Shown here: positions 1 to 8,100 of the stretch, in pieces
Numbering within the stretch: position 1 is the first letter of the stretch
How the letters are laid out: every line of letters begins with the position of its first letter
Assembly: GCA_050297535.1 (NCBI GenBank)
Contig: JBNKSV010000046.1
Location: 1-15,311 of the forward strand
Source of the DNA: JAAGZL01 sp050297535
Lineage (GTDB): Bacteria > Pseudomonadota > Gammaproteobacteria > Chromatiales > Chromatiaceae
Direction: 5' to 3'
DNA length: 15,311 nucleotides
Notes under the pieces: model-generated
The model's input: the letters and a program-made list of their open reading frames with translations, nothing else
Told to the model about the DNA's origin: nothing
Database searches by the model: none
Made by a program: the position numbers and the translations under genes

Positions 1-50
1 ATGGCATCTGAAAAGCCAATGCTTCGATTTGAATAATTTTGGAGATATAC

Positions 51-122
51 ATGAAAGCTCAAAACAGCAGTCCCTTCCCCCCAACTGGGACCTCGGTATC
101 CCCTTGTGGGATGGAAGGATAG
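51..122 (+). other. Possible remnant 5' end of a plus-strand gene
   Basis: An ATG at 51 is preceded by GGAG at 41-44 with about 6 bases of spacing, a good Shine-Dalgarno arrangement. The frame runs only 23 codons before TAG at 120-122. The first seven codons read as ordinary protein (MKAQNSS); after that the frame enters the C-rich repeat sequence and reads as a proline/glycine-rich stretch. One explanation is a gene whose body was replaced by the repeat; another is a chance ATG. No function can be assigned, and confidence that it is translated is low. Confidence 0.15.
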
Positions 123-178
123 GATGAGGGGGAAATGTAAAATCAATGAACTATTTCTTGAACATCCTCTCACCCCAA

Positions 179-199
179 CCCTCTCCCAGAGGGAGAGGG
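179..199. repeat. Perfect 9-bp hairpin in a purine/pyrimidine-rich repeat
   Basis: CCCTCTCCC at 179-187 and GGGAGAGGG at 191-199 form a perfect 9-bp stem around the loop AGA. The flanks continue the bias, with CACCCCAA before and AGAGAGGG after. From memory, this CCCTCTCCC-AGA-GGGAGAGGG core is a common dispersed intergenic palindrome in proteobacterial genomes; copy number cannot be checked here. It lies about 80 bases past the stop of the lipoprotein gene. No T-tract follows on either strand, so I call it a repeat, possibly one that protects a transcript 3' end, and not a terminator. Confidence 0.6.
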
Positions 200-216
200 A
201 GAGAGGGTAGTGATTT

Positions 217-240
217 GCGTTTATTCGCGTTTATTTGCGG
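217..240. repeat. Short 10-bp-period tandem repeat, GCGTTTATTY type
   Basis: GCGTTTATT occurs at 217-225 and again at 227-235, and a partial third unit (GCGG) follows at 237-240, giving a 10-bp period. It directly follows the GA-rich hairpin. Sequences of this 'TTTGCGTTTATT' style are, from memory, recurrent in intergenic DNA of several environmental bacteria, but the window holds only this copy. The function is unknown. Confidence 0.4.
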
Positions 241-278
241 CATGGCCTTTAAGGTAGGCGCGAATTCTCCTGTTGCTG

Positions 279-599
279 CTATTCCTTATTTTTTTTGTAC
301 TCTTGCACCATCGCCTGACAGGCGCTGCCATCCGGGTCCGGCTCACATATCTGCTTGACGGATTCGCAGGCGGCCATGCCCATGGACATCGCCATACTAC
401 CCATGGCGTTTATCATGGCCTGGGCCTGGGGGTTGTCTTTGACAGCCTCATCTTGATTGGCCTTCATCTCTTCCGAGGCGGCACTCATCTGCTGTTTGCA
501 GTCTTCGTATACAGAGACCCACTCCGGCTCTCCGCCACATCCGCTCAATACACCGGTCAGCAGGGTTGCCAGGGCGATATGTTTGTAGTGTCGTTGCAT
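279..599 (-). CDS. Small Met/Cys-rich outer-membrane lipoprotein, function unknown
   Basis: A 106-residue protein that I do not recognise. Residues 8-20 form a hydrophobic signal segment ending in the lipobox LSGC, so Cys21 should be lipidated and the signal peptide cut by signal peptidase II. The next residues are Gly-Gly-Glu with no Asp at +2, which fits Lol-dependent sorting to the outer membrane. The mature part is mainly polar and probably helical. It has four more cysteines (34, 78, 85, 94), enough for two disulfides, and a segment at residues 62-75 with six methionines (AMINAMGSMAMSMGM). The start is an ATG with AAGGA about 7 bases upstream. It is the last gene of the minus-strand run, 55 bases after the alpha/beta hydrolase gene. 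Met/Cys richness could mean metal binding or only helix packing; the sequence does not decide. Confidence 0.75.
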   Translation of the reverse strand: MQRHYKHIALATLLTGVLSGCGGEPEWVSVYEDCKQQMSAASEEMKANQDEAVKDNPQAQAMINAMGSMAMSMGMAACESVKQICEPDPDGSACQAMVQEYKKNKE

Positions 600-654
600 G
601 GGTTTTTCCTTATTGGTTGTAAATTATTTTTGGTAATCGAATAGTAGCTATAGC

Positions 655-1446
655 CTATACCGATTTTGACAAAAAGTCTTTGATGCCATTGGTGACCGCA
701 TCCGGATTTTCCAGCGGCGACATATGACCGGCATCCGGGATGACGACCAGCTCCGCGCCAGCAATTTTCTCCTGCATCTGCTGCATCAGTGCAGGTGGGC
801 TTAGGGCGTCATGTTCGCCGACCAGCAACAGGGTAGGGATCTGGATGTCTCCCAGGACATGGGTGGTGTCGGTGCGTACCGCCATGGCCAGCAGGCACCC
901 CTTTACCCCTGCGGGTGATTCCGCCTGGGCCTGTTCCAGGGTGGCGTTGTAGATATCCTGGATGCGTTCCGCTGCATCTTTCTGGAAGGTCATGGAGACA
1001 AAATCGGAGGCAAACCTTTCCATCCCTTCTGTGTTTATCAGACGGATGGCGCTGGCCCGTTTCAGTTTGCCAGCATCGTCGTCCGCCTCGGTCTTGGTGT
1101 CACACAGGATGAGGGCGCGAAACCGCTCCGGCTCCCGCTCCATGGCCCGCAGGGCGATATATCCACCCATGGAGAAGCCGACCAGGACCGGGCGACGCAG
1201 GTCCAGTCCGTCGATCACGGCAAACAGGTCATCCACAAACATCTCCATGGTGAACTGGCCGTCGCCGGGCGGGGTTTCCCCCATGCCGCGCACGTCATAG
1301 GCAATGCAGTGGTAGTGCTCTTTAAGCTGCCTGATCTGCTGCGACCACATGCTGGAGTTATAGGGGAAGCCGTGGATGAAGATGAGCGGGGTCTTATCCT
1401 TCTCCCCGTGTTCGTGTACCGCTATGCCGCTGACATACTTTCCCAT
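655..1446 (-). CDS. Alpha/beta hydrolase, enol-lactonase/BioH-like fold
   Basis: A 263-residue, probably cytoplasmic alpha/beta-hydrolase of normal length for a single-domain member; no signal peptide is visible. The oxyanion-hole motif HGFP is at residues 25-28, the nucleophile elbow GFSMGG places Ser92 as nucleophile, Asp213 in VGEHDALSPP is the likely acid, and His241 in DAGHMSPLENP is the likely base. A cap region lies about residues 125-185. It resembles the 3-oxoadipate enol-lactonase (PcaD), BioH and MhpC group, but no pcaD or bio genes are nearby, so the substrate is open. It starts 29 bases after pmbA and is followed by a lipoprotein gene 55 bases on, suggesting co-transcription. The Shine-Dalgarno region (AGAGAAGAG) is only moderate. 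Confidence 0.85.
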   Translation of the reverse strand: MGKYVSGIAVHEHGEKDKTPLIFIHGFPYNSSMWSQQIRQLKEHYHCIAYDVRGMGETPPGDGQFTMEMFVDDLFAVIDGLDLRRPVLVGFSMGGYIALRAMEREPERFRALILCDTKTEADDDAGKLKRASAIRLINTEGMERFASDFVSMTFQKDAAERIQDIYNATLEQAQAESPAGVKGCLLAMAVRTDTTHVLGDIQIPTLLLVGEHDALSPPALMQQMQEKIAGAELVVIPDAGHMSPLENPDAVTNGIKDFLSKSV

Positions 1447-1475
1447 AGGTCTCTTCTCTAATCTGTTTTGAAAGT

Positions 1476-2819
1476 TTATTCGCCGGCGATGGTCATGGAC
1501 TCGATCAGCCAGGAGCCGGTGCGCACGCTGGTGCGCGGGTCGATGTCATTGCCGACCGCCAGTAGTTGCATAAACATCTGCTTCAGATTGCCGGCCACGG
1601 TGATCTCCTGCACCGGGTATTGGATCTCTCCGTTCTCCACCCAGAACCCGGCGGCGCCGCGCGAGTAGTCGCCGGTTACCATGTTGGTGCCCTGCCCCAT
1701 TAGTTCGGTGACCAGCAGACCCTTGTCCATCTTTTTCAGCAAGCCCGGTAAATCCAGTTCACCTTGTTCGATGGCTAGATTGCGTACCCCGCCGGCGTTG
1801 CCGGTGGTTTGCATCCCCAGCTTGCGTGCGGAGTAGCTGTTTAGAATGTAGCTCTGAAGCACGCCCTGGCTGACGAAGTCGCGCGCCTTGGTGGTTACGC
1901 CTTCGGAGTCGAAGGGGGCGCTGGCCAGACCGCGTGGCAGCAGAGGGTTTTCGTGGATACGCACGAATTCGGGGAAGATCTGTTTGCCCAGGTGGTCCAG
2001 CAGGAAGGAGGATTGGCGATAGAGGGCGCTGCCGTTGATCGCGCCGGTCAGGCTGCGTAGCAGTCCCACGGCCATTTCGGCCTGAAAGATGACCGGTGCC
2101 TCCCTGGTGCTGAGCTTGCGTGCGCCCAGGCGGGCCAGGGTGCGTTCCCCGGCCTTGCGTCCGACCTCGTCCGCCGCTTGCAGGTCTGACGCGGAGCGTC
2201 CGGAGGTGTACCAGTAGTCACGCTGCATGCCCTGTTCGTCTTCGGCCAGGACCGAGCAACTCAGGCTGTGGCGGCTGCTGGGATAACCGCCGATGAAGCC
2301 GTGGCTGTTGCCGTATACATGCAGGCCGCTGTGGCTGTTTACGCTGGCGCCATCCGAGTTGTTGATCTGGGGCGCGTAGTTCAGGGCCGCCGCTTCACAC
2401 TCCTTGCCTAGCTCGATGGCGGTATCCACCTCCAAGTCCCAGGGGTGGTAGAGGTCCAGATCGGGGATGGCTGTCGCCATCAGTTCCGCGTCGGCCAGTC
2501 CGGAGCAGTCATCTTCCGAGGTATAGCGTGCGATGCTGCAGGCGGCCTTGACCGTGTCGATGATGGCCTGGGGGCTGAGGTCGGAGGTGCTGGCCGAGCC
2601 CTTGCGCTGTCCGAAGTAGACGCTGATGCCCAGGCCGTTGTCCCGGGTGTGTTCGATGGTCTCGACATCGCCCATACGGACATTGACGGAGAGACCGGCA
2701 TCGCTACTGACCGCCGCCTCGGCGGAGCTGGCGCCCTGTTTCTTCGCCTCAGACAGCAGCTCTTCTACCAGCTGTTGCAGGTGGTCCTGGCGTTCGGCGA
2801 TATCGTCAGTCTTAAGCAT
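1476..2819 (-). CDS. pmbA: PmbA/TldE, partner subunit of the TldD/TldE metalloprotease
   Basis: Member of the TldD/PmbA family, 447 residues from the chosen start; E. coli PmbA is about 450. In E. coli it forms a heterodimer with TldD that degrades unfolded peptides, including CcdA antitoxin, and matures microcin B17. As expected for the TldE side, there is no HExxxH zinc motif. Family-like segments include NGLGISVYFG near residue 61, APFDSEGV near 301, and TNMVTGDYSRGAAGFW near 378-393. I chose ATG at 2819, which overlaps the end of tldD by 8 bases and has GGGTGG at 2825-2830 upstream. A GTG at 2828 in the same frame would add three residues and cannot be excluded. The overlap argues for translational coupling and balanced subunit supply. 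Confidence 0.95.
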   Translation of the reverse strand: MLKTDDIAERQDHLQQLVEELLSEAKKQGASSAEAAVSSDAGLSVNVRMGDVETIEHTRDNGLGISVYFGQRKGSASTSDLSPQAIIDTVKAACSIARYTSEDDCSGLADAELMATAIPDLDLYHPWDLEVDTAIELGKECEAAALNYAPQINNSDGASVNSHSGLHVYGNSHGFIGGYPSSRHSLSCSVLAEDEQGMQRDYWYTSGRSASDLQAADEVGRKAGERTLARLGARKLSTREAPVIFQAEMAVGLLRSLTGAINGSALYRQSSFLLDHLGKQIFPEFVRIHENPLLPRGLASAPFDSEGVTTKARDFVSQGVLQSYILNSYSARKLGMQTTGNAGGVRNLAIEQGELDLPGLLKKMDKGLLVTELMGQGTNMVTGDYSRGAAGFWVENGEIQYPVQEITVAGNLKQMFMQLLAVGNDIDPRTSVRTGSWLIESMTIAGE

Positions 2820-4254
2820 TGGTGCCACCCACGGTCAGGTTGTCGATCTTCAGGGTCGGTTGTCCCACCCCGACCGGGAGGCTCTGTCCCTCCTTGCCAC
2901 AGGTGCCGACACCGGCGTCCAGCTCCAGGTCGTTGCCGATCATGCTGATTCGGCTCATCACCTCCGGGCCGTTGCCGATCAGGGTTGCGCCCTTTACCGG
3001 GCGTGTGATCTTGCCGTTCTCGATCAGGTAGGCCTCACTGGCGGAGAACACGAACTTGCCGGAGGTGATGTCCACCTGGCCCCCGCCGAAATTGGCTGCG
3101 TATAGACCTTTATCCACCGAGGCGATGATCTCATCCGGTTGCAGTTCCCCAGGCAGCATGTAGGTGTTGGTCATGCGCGGCAGGGGCAGGTGGGCGTAAG
3201 ATTCGCGGCGACCATTGCCGGTGGGGGTTACCCCCATCAGGCGGGCGTTGAGTTTGTCCTGCATATAGCCCTTGAGGATGCCGTCCTCTATCAGTACGTT
3301 GTACTGGGACGGGGTGCCCTCGTCGTCGATGTTGAGAGAGCCGCGCCTGCCTGGCAGGGTGCCGTCATCCACCACGGTGCAGCCCTTGGCCGCCACCTGT
3401 TCGCCGATGCGGCCGCTGAATGCGGAGGTGCCCTTGCGGTTGAAATCGCCTTCCAGTCCGTGTCCCACCGCCTCATGTAGCAGTACCCCGGGCCAGCCCG
3501 GACCTAGCACCACGGTCATGCTGCCAGCGGGGGCGGCCTCTGCCTCCAGATTTAGCAGGGCCTGACGTGACGCCTCACGGGCGTACTCCAGGGCCTTGTC
3601 TTGTTCCAACAGGAACTGAAAGCCGTCTCTGGCCCCGCCGCCGCCTGTTCCCTGTTCGCGGCGACCGTTCTGTTCCGCTATCACGTGCACGTTGCAGCGT
3701 ACCAGGGGGCGCACGTCTCCGCTCAGGGTGCCGTCGCTGGAGACCACCAGCACCACATCGTGGGCCGCCACCAGGCTGGCGATGACCCGCTTTACCCGTG
3801 GGTCCTGTTTGCGTGCCTCGGCGTCCAGTTTGTGCAGCAGGTCGATCTTGGCCTGATCGCTGATGCTGTCCAGCGGATTGATGGGTCGGTACAGGCTGTG
3901 TCCGTGCGGGGCGGCGTTGACCCGGATGGAGCTGTTGCTGCCGCTACTGGCGATGGCGCGGGCGGTCTGTCCTGCCTCCAGCAGGGTATCCAGGCGGATC
4001 TCGTCGGTGTAGGCGAAGCCAGTTTTTTCGCCGGAGATGGCGCGTACGCCGACCCCCTGTTCGATATTAAAGTTACCCTCCTTGATGATGCCGTCCTCCA
4101 GCACCCAGGACTCCAGGCGGCTGGCCTGGAAGTAGGCGTCGGCGGCGTCGATCTGTCCGCCCAGAAGTTGGCTTAGCAGTCGCTCCAGGTGGGAGTCATG
4201 CAGCTCGGCCGGGGTCAGGATGGTGTTGCGTGCGATTTCGATTAGGTCAGGCAT
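2812..4254 (-). CDS. tldD: TldD, catalytic subunit of the TldD/TldE zinc metalloprotease
   Basis: Full-length TldD, 480 residues; E. coli TldD is about 481. The zinc site is intact: HEAVGH at residues 260-265 supplies His260, Glu261 and His265, and Cys452 in GVGTCGKEG matches the C-terminal cysteine ligand known from E. coli. The enzyme is a cytosolic peptidase working with PmbA/TldE on flexible peptides; the natural substrate in this organism is unknown, and no microcin, RiPP precursor or toxin-antitoxin pair is visible in the window. The ATG overlaps the last 8 bases of nit, and its own stop overlaps the pmbA start by 8 bases. I recall many gammaproteobacteria having yjgA/darP beside pmbA; it is absent here. 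Confidence 0.97.
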   Translation of the reverse strand: MPDLIEIARNTILTPAELHDSHLERLLSQLLGGQIDAADAYFQASRLESWVLEDGIIKEGNFNIEQGVGVRAISGEKTGFAYTDEIRLDTLLEAGQTARAIASSGSNSSIRVNAAPHGHSLYRPINPLDSISDQAKIDLLHKLDAEARKQDPRVKRVIASLVAAHDVVLVVSSDGTLSGDVRPLVRCNVHVIAEQNGRREQGTGGGGARDGFQFLLEQDKALEYAREASRQALLNLEAEAAPAGSMTVVLGPGWPGVLLHEAVGHGLEGDFNRKGTSAFSGRIGEQVAAKGCTVVDDGTLPGRRGSLNIDDEGTPSQYNVLIEDGILKGYMQDKLNARLMGVTPTGNGRRESYAHLPLPRMTNTYMLPGELQPDEIIASVDKGLYAANFGGGQVDITSGKFVFSASEAYLIENGKITRPVKGATLIGNGPEVMSRISMIGNDLELDAGVGTCGKEGQSLPVGVGQPTLKIDNLTVGGTNA

Positions 4255-5083
4255 TGATTCTGCAAGTTATCTGTCTGTGTTCGAGCGCGGGAAAGGCGCG
4301 GCGGGTATTGTGCAACAGGTCCAGGTCGATTTCACCCAGGGCATAGCCGTTGCCGCGGGCAAGCACCTCCTGGATGTTGCCCCATGGGTCCACCACCATG
4401 CTGTGTCCGTGGGTGACGCGGCCGCTTACGTGGTAGCCACCCTGGGCCGATGCGATCATGTAGCTCAGGTTTTCGATCGCCCTGGTCTGGAGCAGTGGCT
4501 GCCAATGGGCCTTGCCGGTGTGGGCGGTGAAGGCCGCGGGCAGGACGGCGATCTCCATGCCTTCGTCCAGCAGGTTGCGGAATTGTTCCGGGAAGCGCAG
4601 GTCGTAGCAGATGGAGAGCCCGATGCGGCCGAAGGGGGAGTCCACCACCACCGTTTTGTTGCCGGGTTCGATGGTCTCGGATTCGCTGTATTTTTCGCCG
4701 GTCTCCAACAGATGCACATCGAACAGGTGGATTTTGTCATAGCGGGCCACCTGTTCTCCCTTGTCGTTAAACACCAGGCAGGCCGATCGAATCTTATCGG
4801 GATCGTTGGCGATAAGCGGTACGGTTCCCCCTACCACCCAGACGCCGTGTCTGGCGGCAAGCTGGCTGAGAAAGGTCTGCTGCGGACCTTTGCCCGGCTC
4901 TTCCTTTAGTTTGAGTTTGTCCTGTTCCGTCTTTCCCATGAAGGCAAAGTTTTCCGGTAGGACGATCAATTCCGCCCCGGCATCCACCGCCTCTCCGACG
5001 ATCTTTTTTGCCTCAAGCAGATTTGCGCTTACGTTTGGTCCCGACGCCATCTGGATGGCGGCTACTTTGTGTTTTCCGGTCAC
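4247..5083 (-). CDS. Nit-type carbon-nitrogen hydrolase (probable deaminated-glutathione amidase)
   Basis: A 278-residue nitrilase-superfamily amidase. The catalytic Glu-Lys-Cys triad is complete: Glu44 in LPENFAFMG, Lys117 in RYDKIHLFDV and Cys159 in GLSICYDLRFPEQFR. The DKIHLFDV and CYDLRFPE signatures are those of the Nit1/YbeM branch. Characterised members of that branch hydrolyse deaminated glutathione as metabolite repair, so I infer that role; other omega-amidase activities are possible. The start is GTG at 5083, since the next in-frame Met (residue 12) would cut into the first beta-strand. The Shine-Dalgarno is weak (TTGAAGA). It lies 78 bases after yhdP and overlaps tldD by 8 bases, as in the yhdP-nit-tldD order I recall from Pseudomonas. 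Confidence 0.92.
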   Translation of the reverse strand: MTGKHKVAAIQMASGPNVSANLLEAKKIVGEAVDAGAELIVLPENFAFMGKTEQDKLKLKEEPGKGPQQTFLSQLAARHGVWVVGGTVPLIANDPDKIRSACLVFNDKGEQVARYDKIHLFDVHLLETGEKYSESETIEPGNKTVVVDSPFGRIGLSICYDLRFPEQFRNLLDEGMEIAVLPAAFTAHTGKAHWQPLLQTRAIENLSYMIASAQGGYHVSGRVTHGHSMVVDPWGNIQEVLARGNGYALGEIDLDLLHNTRRAFPALEHRQITCRINA

Positions 5084-5161
5084 GAATCTTCAACTCTGTT
5101 GGTCTGATTAATGGGTCTCGCCCCAGAATAACATTCTTTGACATCCCGCAAAAAATTTATA

Positions 5162-8100
5162 TTAGGGTCTGTTCTGCGGGTATCCCGTAGCCCCGCCGGA
5201 TGTTGCGGGTTCCCGGTTTTGATTATCCAGACTAAGTTGTTCTATGTTGGGGTTATCCCATGAGCCTGTGACCGTGTATCTGGTAGTGGATACCTTATCC
5301 ACTGTCTTGCCGAATATCTTTTGCGCCAGCACCAGGGCGACCCCGACCGCTGGGCCGCCGGCCAGGGCCCCGGCCACCGGGATGGTGCTGGATACGCTGG
5401 GGGTGATGGTGACCTGCTGATCGAAGTCTTGGGCAGCCAGTCCGGTGCGGCCGGATATATCTATCGAACCTGCCGGACCATCAATGCTCAGGTCGTTGGT
5501 GTAGGCGTCCCCGTGGTCAAGGTTGAATGTCCCCTCGGCCTTGTCAAAGCTGAAGCCTTTTTTGTAGGTGTCGGAGAAATCCAGGGTGAGGCGGCGGGTT
5601 AGCGCGTCTATGTTGAGAAGTCCGAATATGCGCCCCAGACCGGGATTTACCTCCAGAAAACGCCCGTCGCGAATGCGCATATCTACGCGTCCGGTAACGT
5701 CCGTGCTACTAAACTGGCGCGGGTCGCCACTCCAGACCAGATTGGCCTCGATCTTCGCCGGTGCGTCTTTGAGGCTGGGGGCGAAGCCAATGGTGGTGAG
5801 GAGCTTGCCCAGGGAGTCGCTCTTCATCTTCATGTTCAGACTGGAACGGTCTTTGTTGTTTTTGGTCAGCCAGCTTCCGGTTGCGGTCATGTCCAATAGC
5901 TTGGAGGAGAATTTTATCTTCTCAAATGAGAGCCCTTCCGGAGTGCTGGTCGCTACAAATTGCAGTGGACCAATATCCCTGCCATTGACGACAAACCGTT
6001 TGCTGTTGATAGTCATGCCGGGAAGGTTACGCGGATCCTTCCACATAGAGTCTGGAGATTTCGCTTGTACACTGCCAGAGAGTTCGTCCGGGTCCAGCTT
6101 AAACGCCAGCTTATCCAGATCGGCCAGTATGGGTTTGGATTTGATGGGCAGTGCCGTCTGTATTCTGCCATCTATGTTGTCGCTTTTGAGGTCCAACTTT
6201 AGGGCCTTGTCGTCTTTGGTAAAGCTGAGGGTTATGTTGTTCAGCTCGGTATCATTGACCTTTAATTTCCTGAATCGCAGATTGCTTCCTCTTATCTGCG
6301 GGAAACCGCCGTCGCCGTTTGTTGGCAGATAGCTTATCCAGGGGGTGAGGTCGAGTTGTGGCAGAGCGCCGGAAATCGTCAGCAGCCGTTCCTGTGGTGT
6401 CTGGGCCTTGCCTCCACCTAAGATTATGTCGCCACGCTCCAGCCGTATCTCGCCCTTCTTGTTTTTGCTGAACTGCATGGCGGTGCTAGCTACATCGGCA
6501 TAGTCGATGTTCAGTTCCTGGGTTGCTTCGTCCGAGATGGTGGTGGTTATCTGTAAGCTACGTTTTTGATCTTTGGTCTTACCCAGTGGTGCTGGCATAT
6601 CTATGGTTGTGCCTACCAAGTCTGAGGACGCAACTATCTTGTTGGCCGTTATTTGGCCCTTGTTTTTGCTAAGAGAAGGTATCTCGAACTGCAGGGTCCA
6701 AGTGCTTTTACCCTGCAGCAGATCCAGACCTAGCCCCGGAAACTGTTTGTCCAGTTTGGTGCCGGATATGCTGCCTCGCACCTTTATTGCGGCTGCGTCC
6801 TGCCCCTGGATGGGGGCTACGTCCAGTTTGATATCTTCTCCTAAAAGTTGGGCCTTTATGTCCTTAGCGTTGACGCCATTCTGGCTGAGAGCGAGCGCCC
6901 CAGTTACATCTGTTAAGGGAAATTTCGAGTTGTCGAGATTTATGCTTGCGTTATCAAACAGCAGCTTTACATTTATGTCGTAATCGCCTTTATCCAGAGG
7001 TATGGTCAGTTTGGTTTCTAGTTTGGTGTTGCCGGTAGCGGCGATCCGTTTGGCGGCCTCTCCGTAGTCTTTGGATAGTGGCGTCTCTGTCAGCAGTTTC
7101 AGGTTGTCACTTAATGGGCCGGTCGCGCTGCCAGTGATTCTGAGCGGTGATGTTTGTTCCAGGTCATCAATTCTGGCATACAGGTTGCGCACTTTGCTGT
7201 TCAGCATAGTGCCACTGCCCTCACGAATAGCGAGGCTGTTATTGTGAAAGCGGACCTCTGCGGTAAGGTTTTCTATGCGCGGCCAGCCGGGCTGATAGTC
7301 CAGCACCATGTCGCCGACCTTGAACAGTACTTCGAAGTGGCCGGTGTCGTTGTCGAATGGAAAGTCGGCCAGCGGGCCACGGAAGATGGCGCTTCCCGTA
7401 AGGACCCTGCCGCTTACTATGCTCTTATCCAGCCAGGCCACGACCTCGTCACCCATGATCCCGACCGGAAGGTATTTGTGGGTTGAGCCAGCCTTTCCGT
7501 CCTGGAAATCGGTTTGCAGGTCCAGGGTTGGGGACTGTTTCAGGTCTGGTTGTATCTTCAGTCGGAATCTGGTCTGGGTCTTGATGTCTGCATTGTTGGC
7601 GATAATCTTCTTGGATTGCACCAACCAGCCGCCGTCCGCGGCCCTGGACCAGCGCATGCGGCCATTCAGTTCCTGAAGTTGCATGGCGTCTCTGAACAGT
7701 CCGGGGAAGCTGATGCTCAGGCCCTTGCCGTCCAATTCCAGTGTGCCTTGATTCTGGTCAAGCCAGAAGCCGGCGTTTAGTCTGCGTATCTCCGGCGCCC
7801 CACGCCAGGTGTCCATAGAGATATTTTCCAGTCTGCCGCGGGCCGACCAGGACGGCCCTTCCGTGGTTCCATGGAAACGAAACTGCATGGATCGGATATC
7901 GGCCTGCGGTTGCAGTGAATGGACCAGGTCATCCAGCTCTTTTGATGGCAGGGGGAACATCTTTACGATGGAGAGTAGATCTTCGGTGCGGATAAACCCT
8001 ACGCCGGATGCCAAGTGGAGATTACCTTCCTGGTCGTATTTGTTCACTAGGCTTAGATTTGCCTTGGGCCATGTCTTGCCATTGCGTCTGAACTCGATAT

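Larger units (their letters stand above)
1..278. other. Intergenic region with repeats, no convincing gene
   Basis: This is the stretch downstream of the minus-strand lipoprotein gene. Neither strand shows a recognisable protein. About 68-211 is rich in C/T runs followed by G/A runs, with several imperfect inverted pairs and one perfect hairpin at 179-199. A short tandem repeat follows at 217-240. On the plus strand a 12-codon open stretch ends in TAA at 34-36, and a start with a good ribosome binding site lies at 51, but neither can be called a gene. No T-tract terminator is visible after the lipoprotein gene. Confidence 0.6.

Noticed and set aside
41..52. GGAGATATACAT matches the T7 gene 10 leader used in expression vectors
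   Set aside because: Only these 12 bases match. The bases before (TTTT) and after (GAAAG) differ from the vector sequence, and the surroundings are ordinary bacterial DNA, so contamination is unlikely.
146..644. Plus-strand open frames over the lipoprotein gene
   Set aside because: They oppose a gene with a good lipobox and Shine-Dalgarno, start in repeat sequence, and have no recognisable protein features.
2445..4909. Long plus-strand open frames over pmbA, tldD and nit
   Set aside because: They are antisense to well-supported family members with intact catalytic motifs, and open frames opposite GC-rich genes are expected.
2812..5083. Possible RiPP or microcin maturation locus because of TldD/TldE
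   Set aside because: No precursor peptide, modifying enzyme, immunity gene or exporter is present; TldD/E also occurs as a general housekeeping protease in this context.
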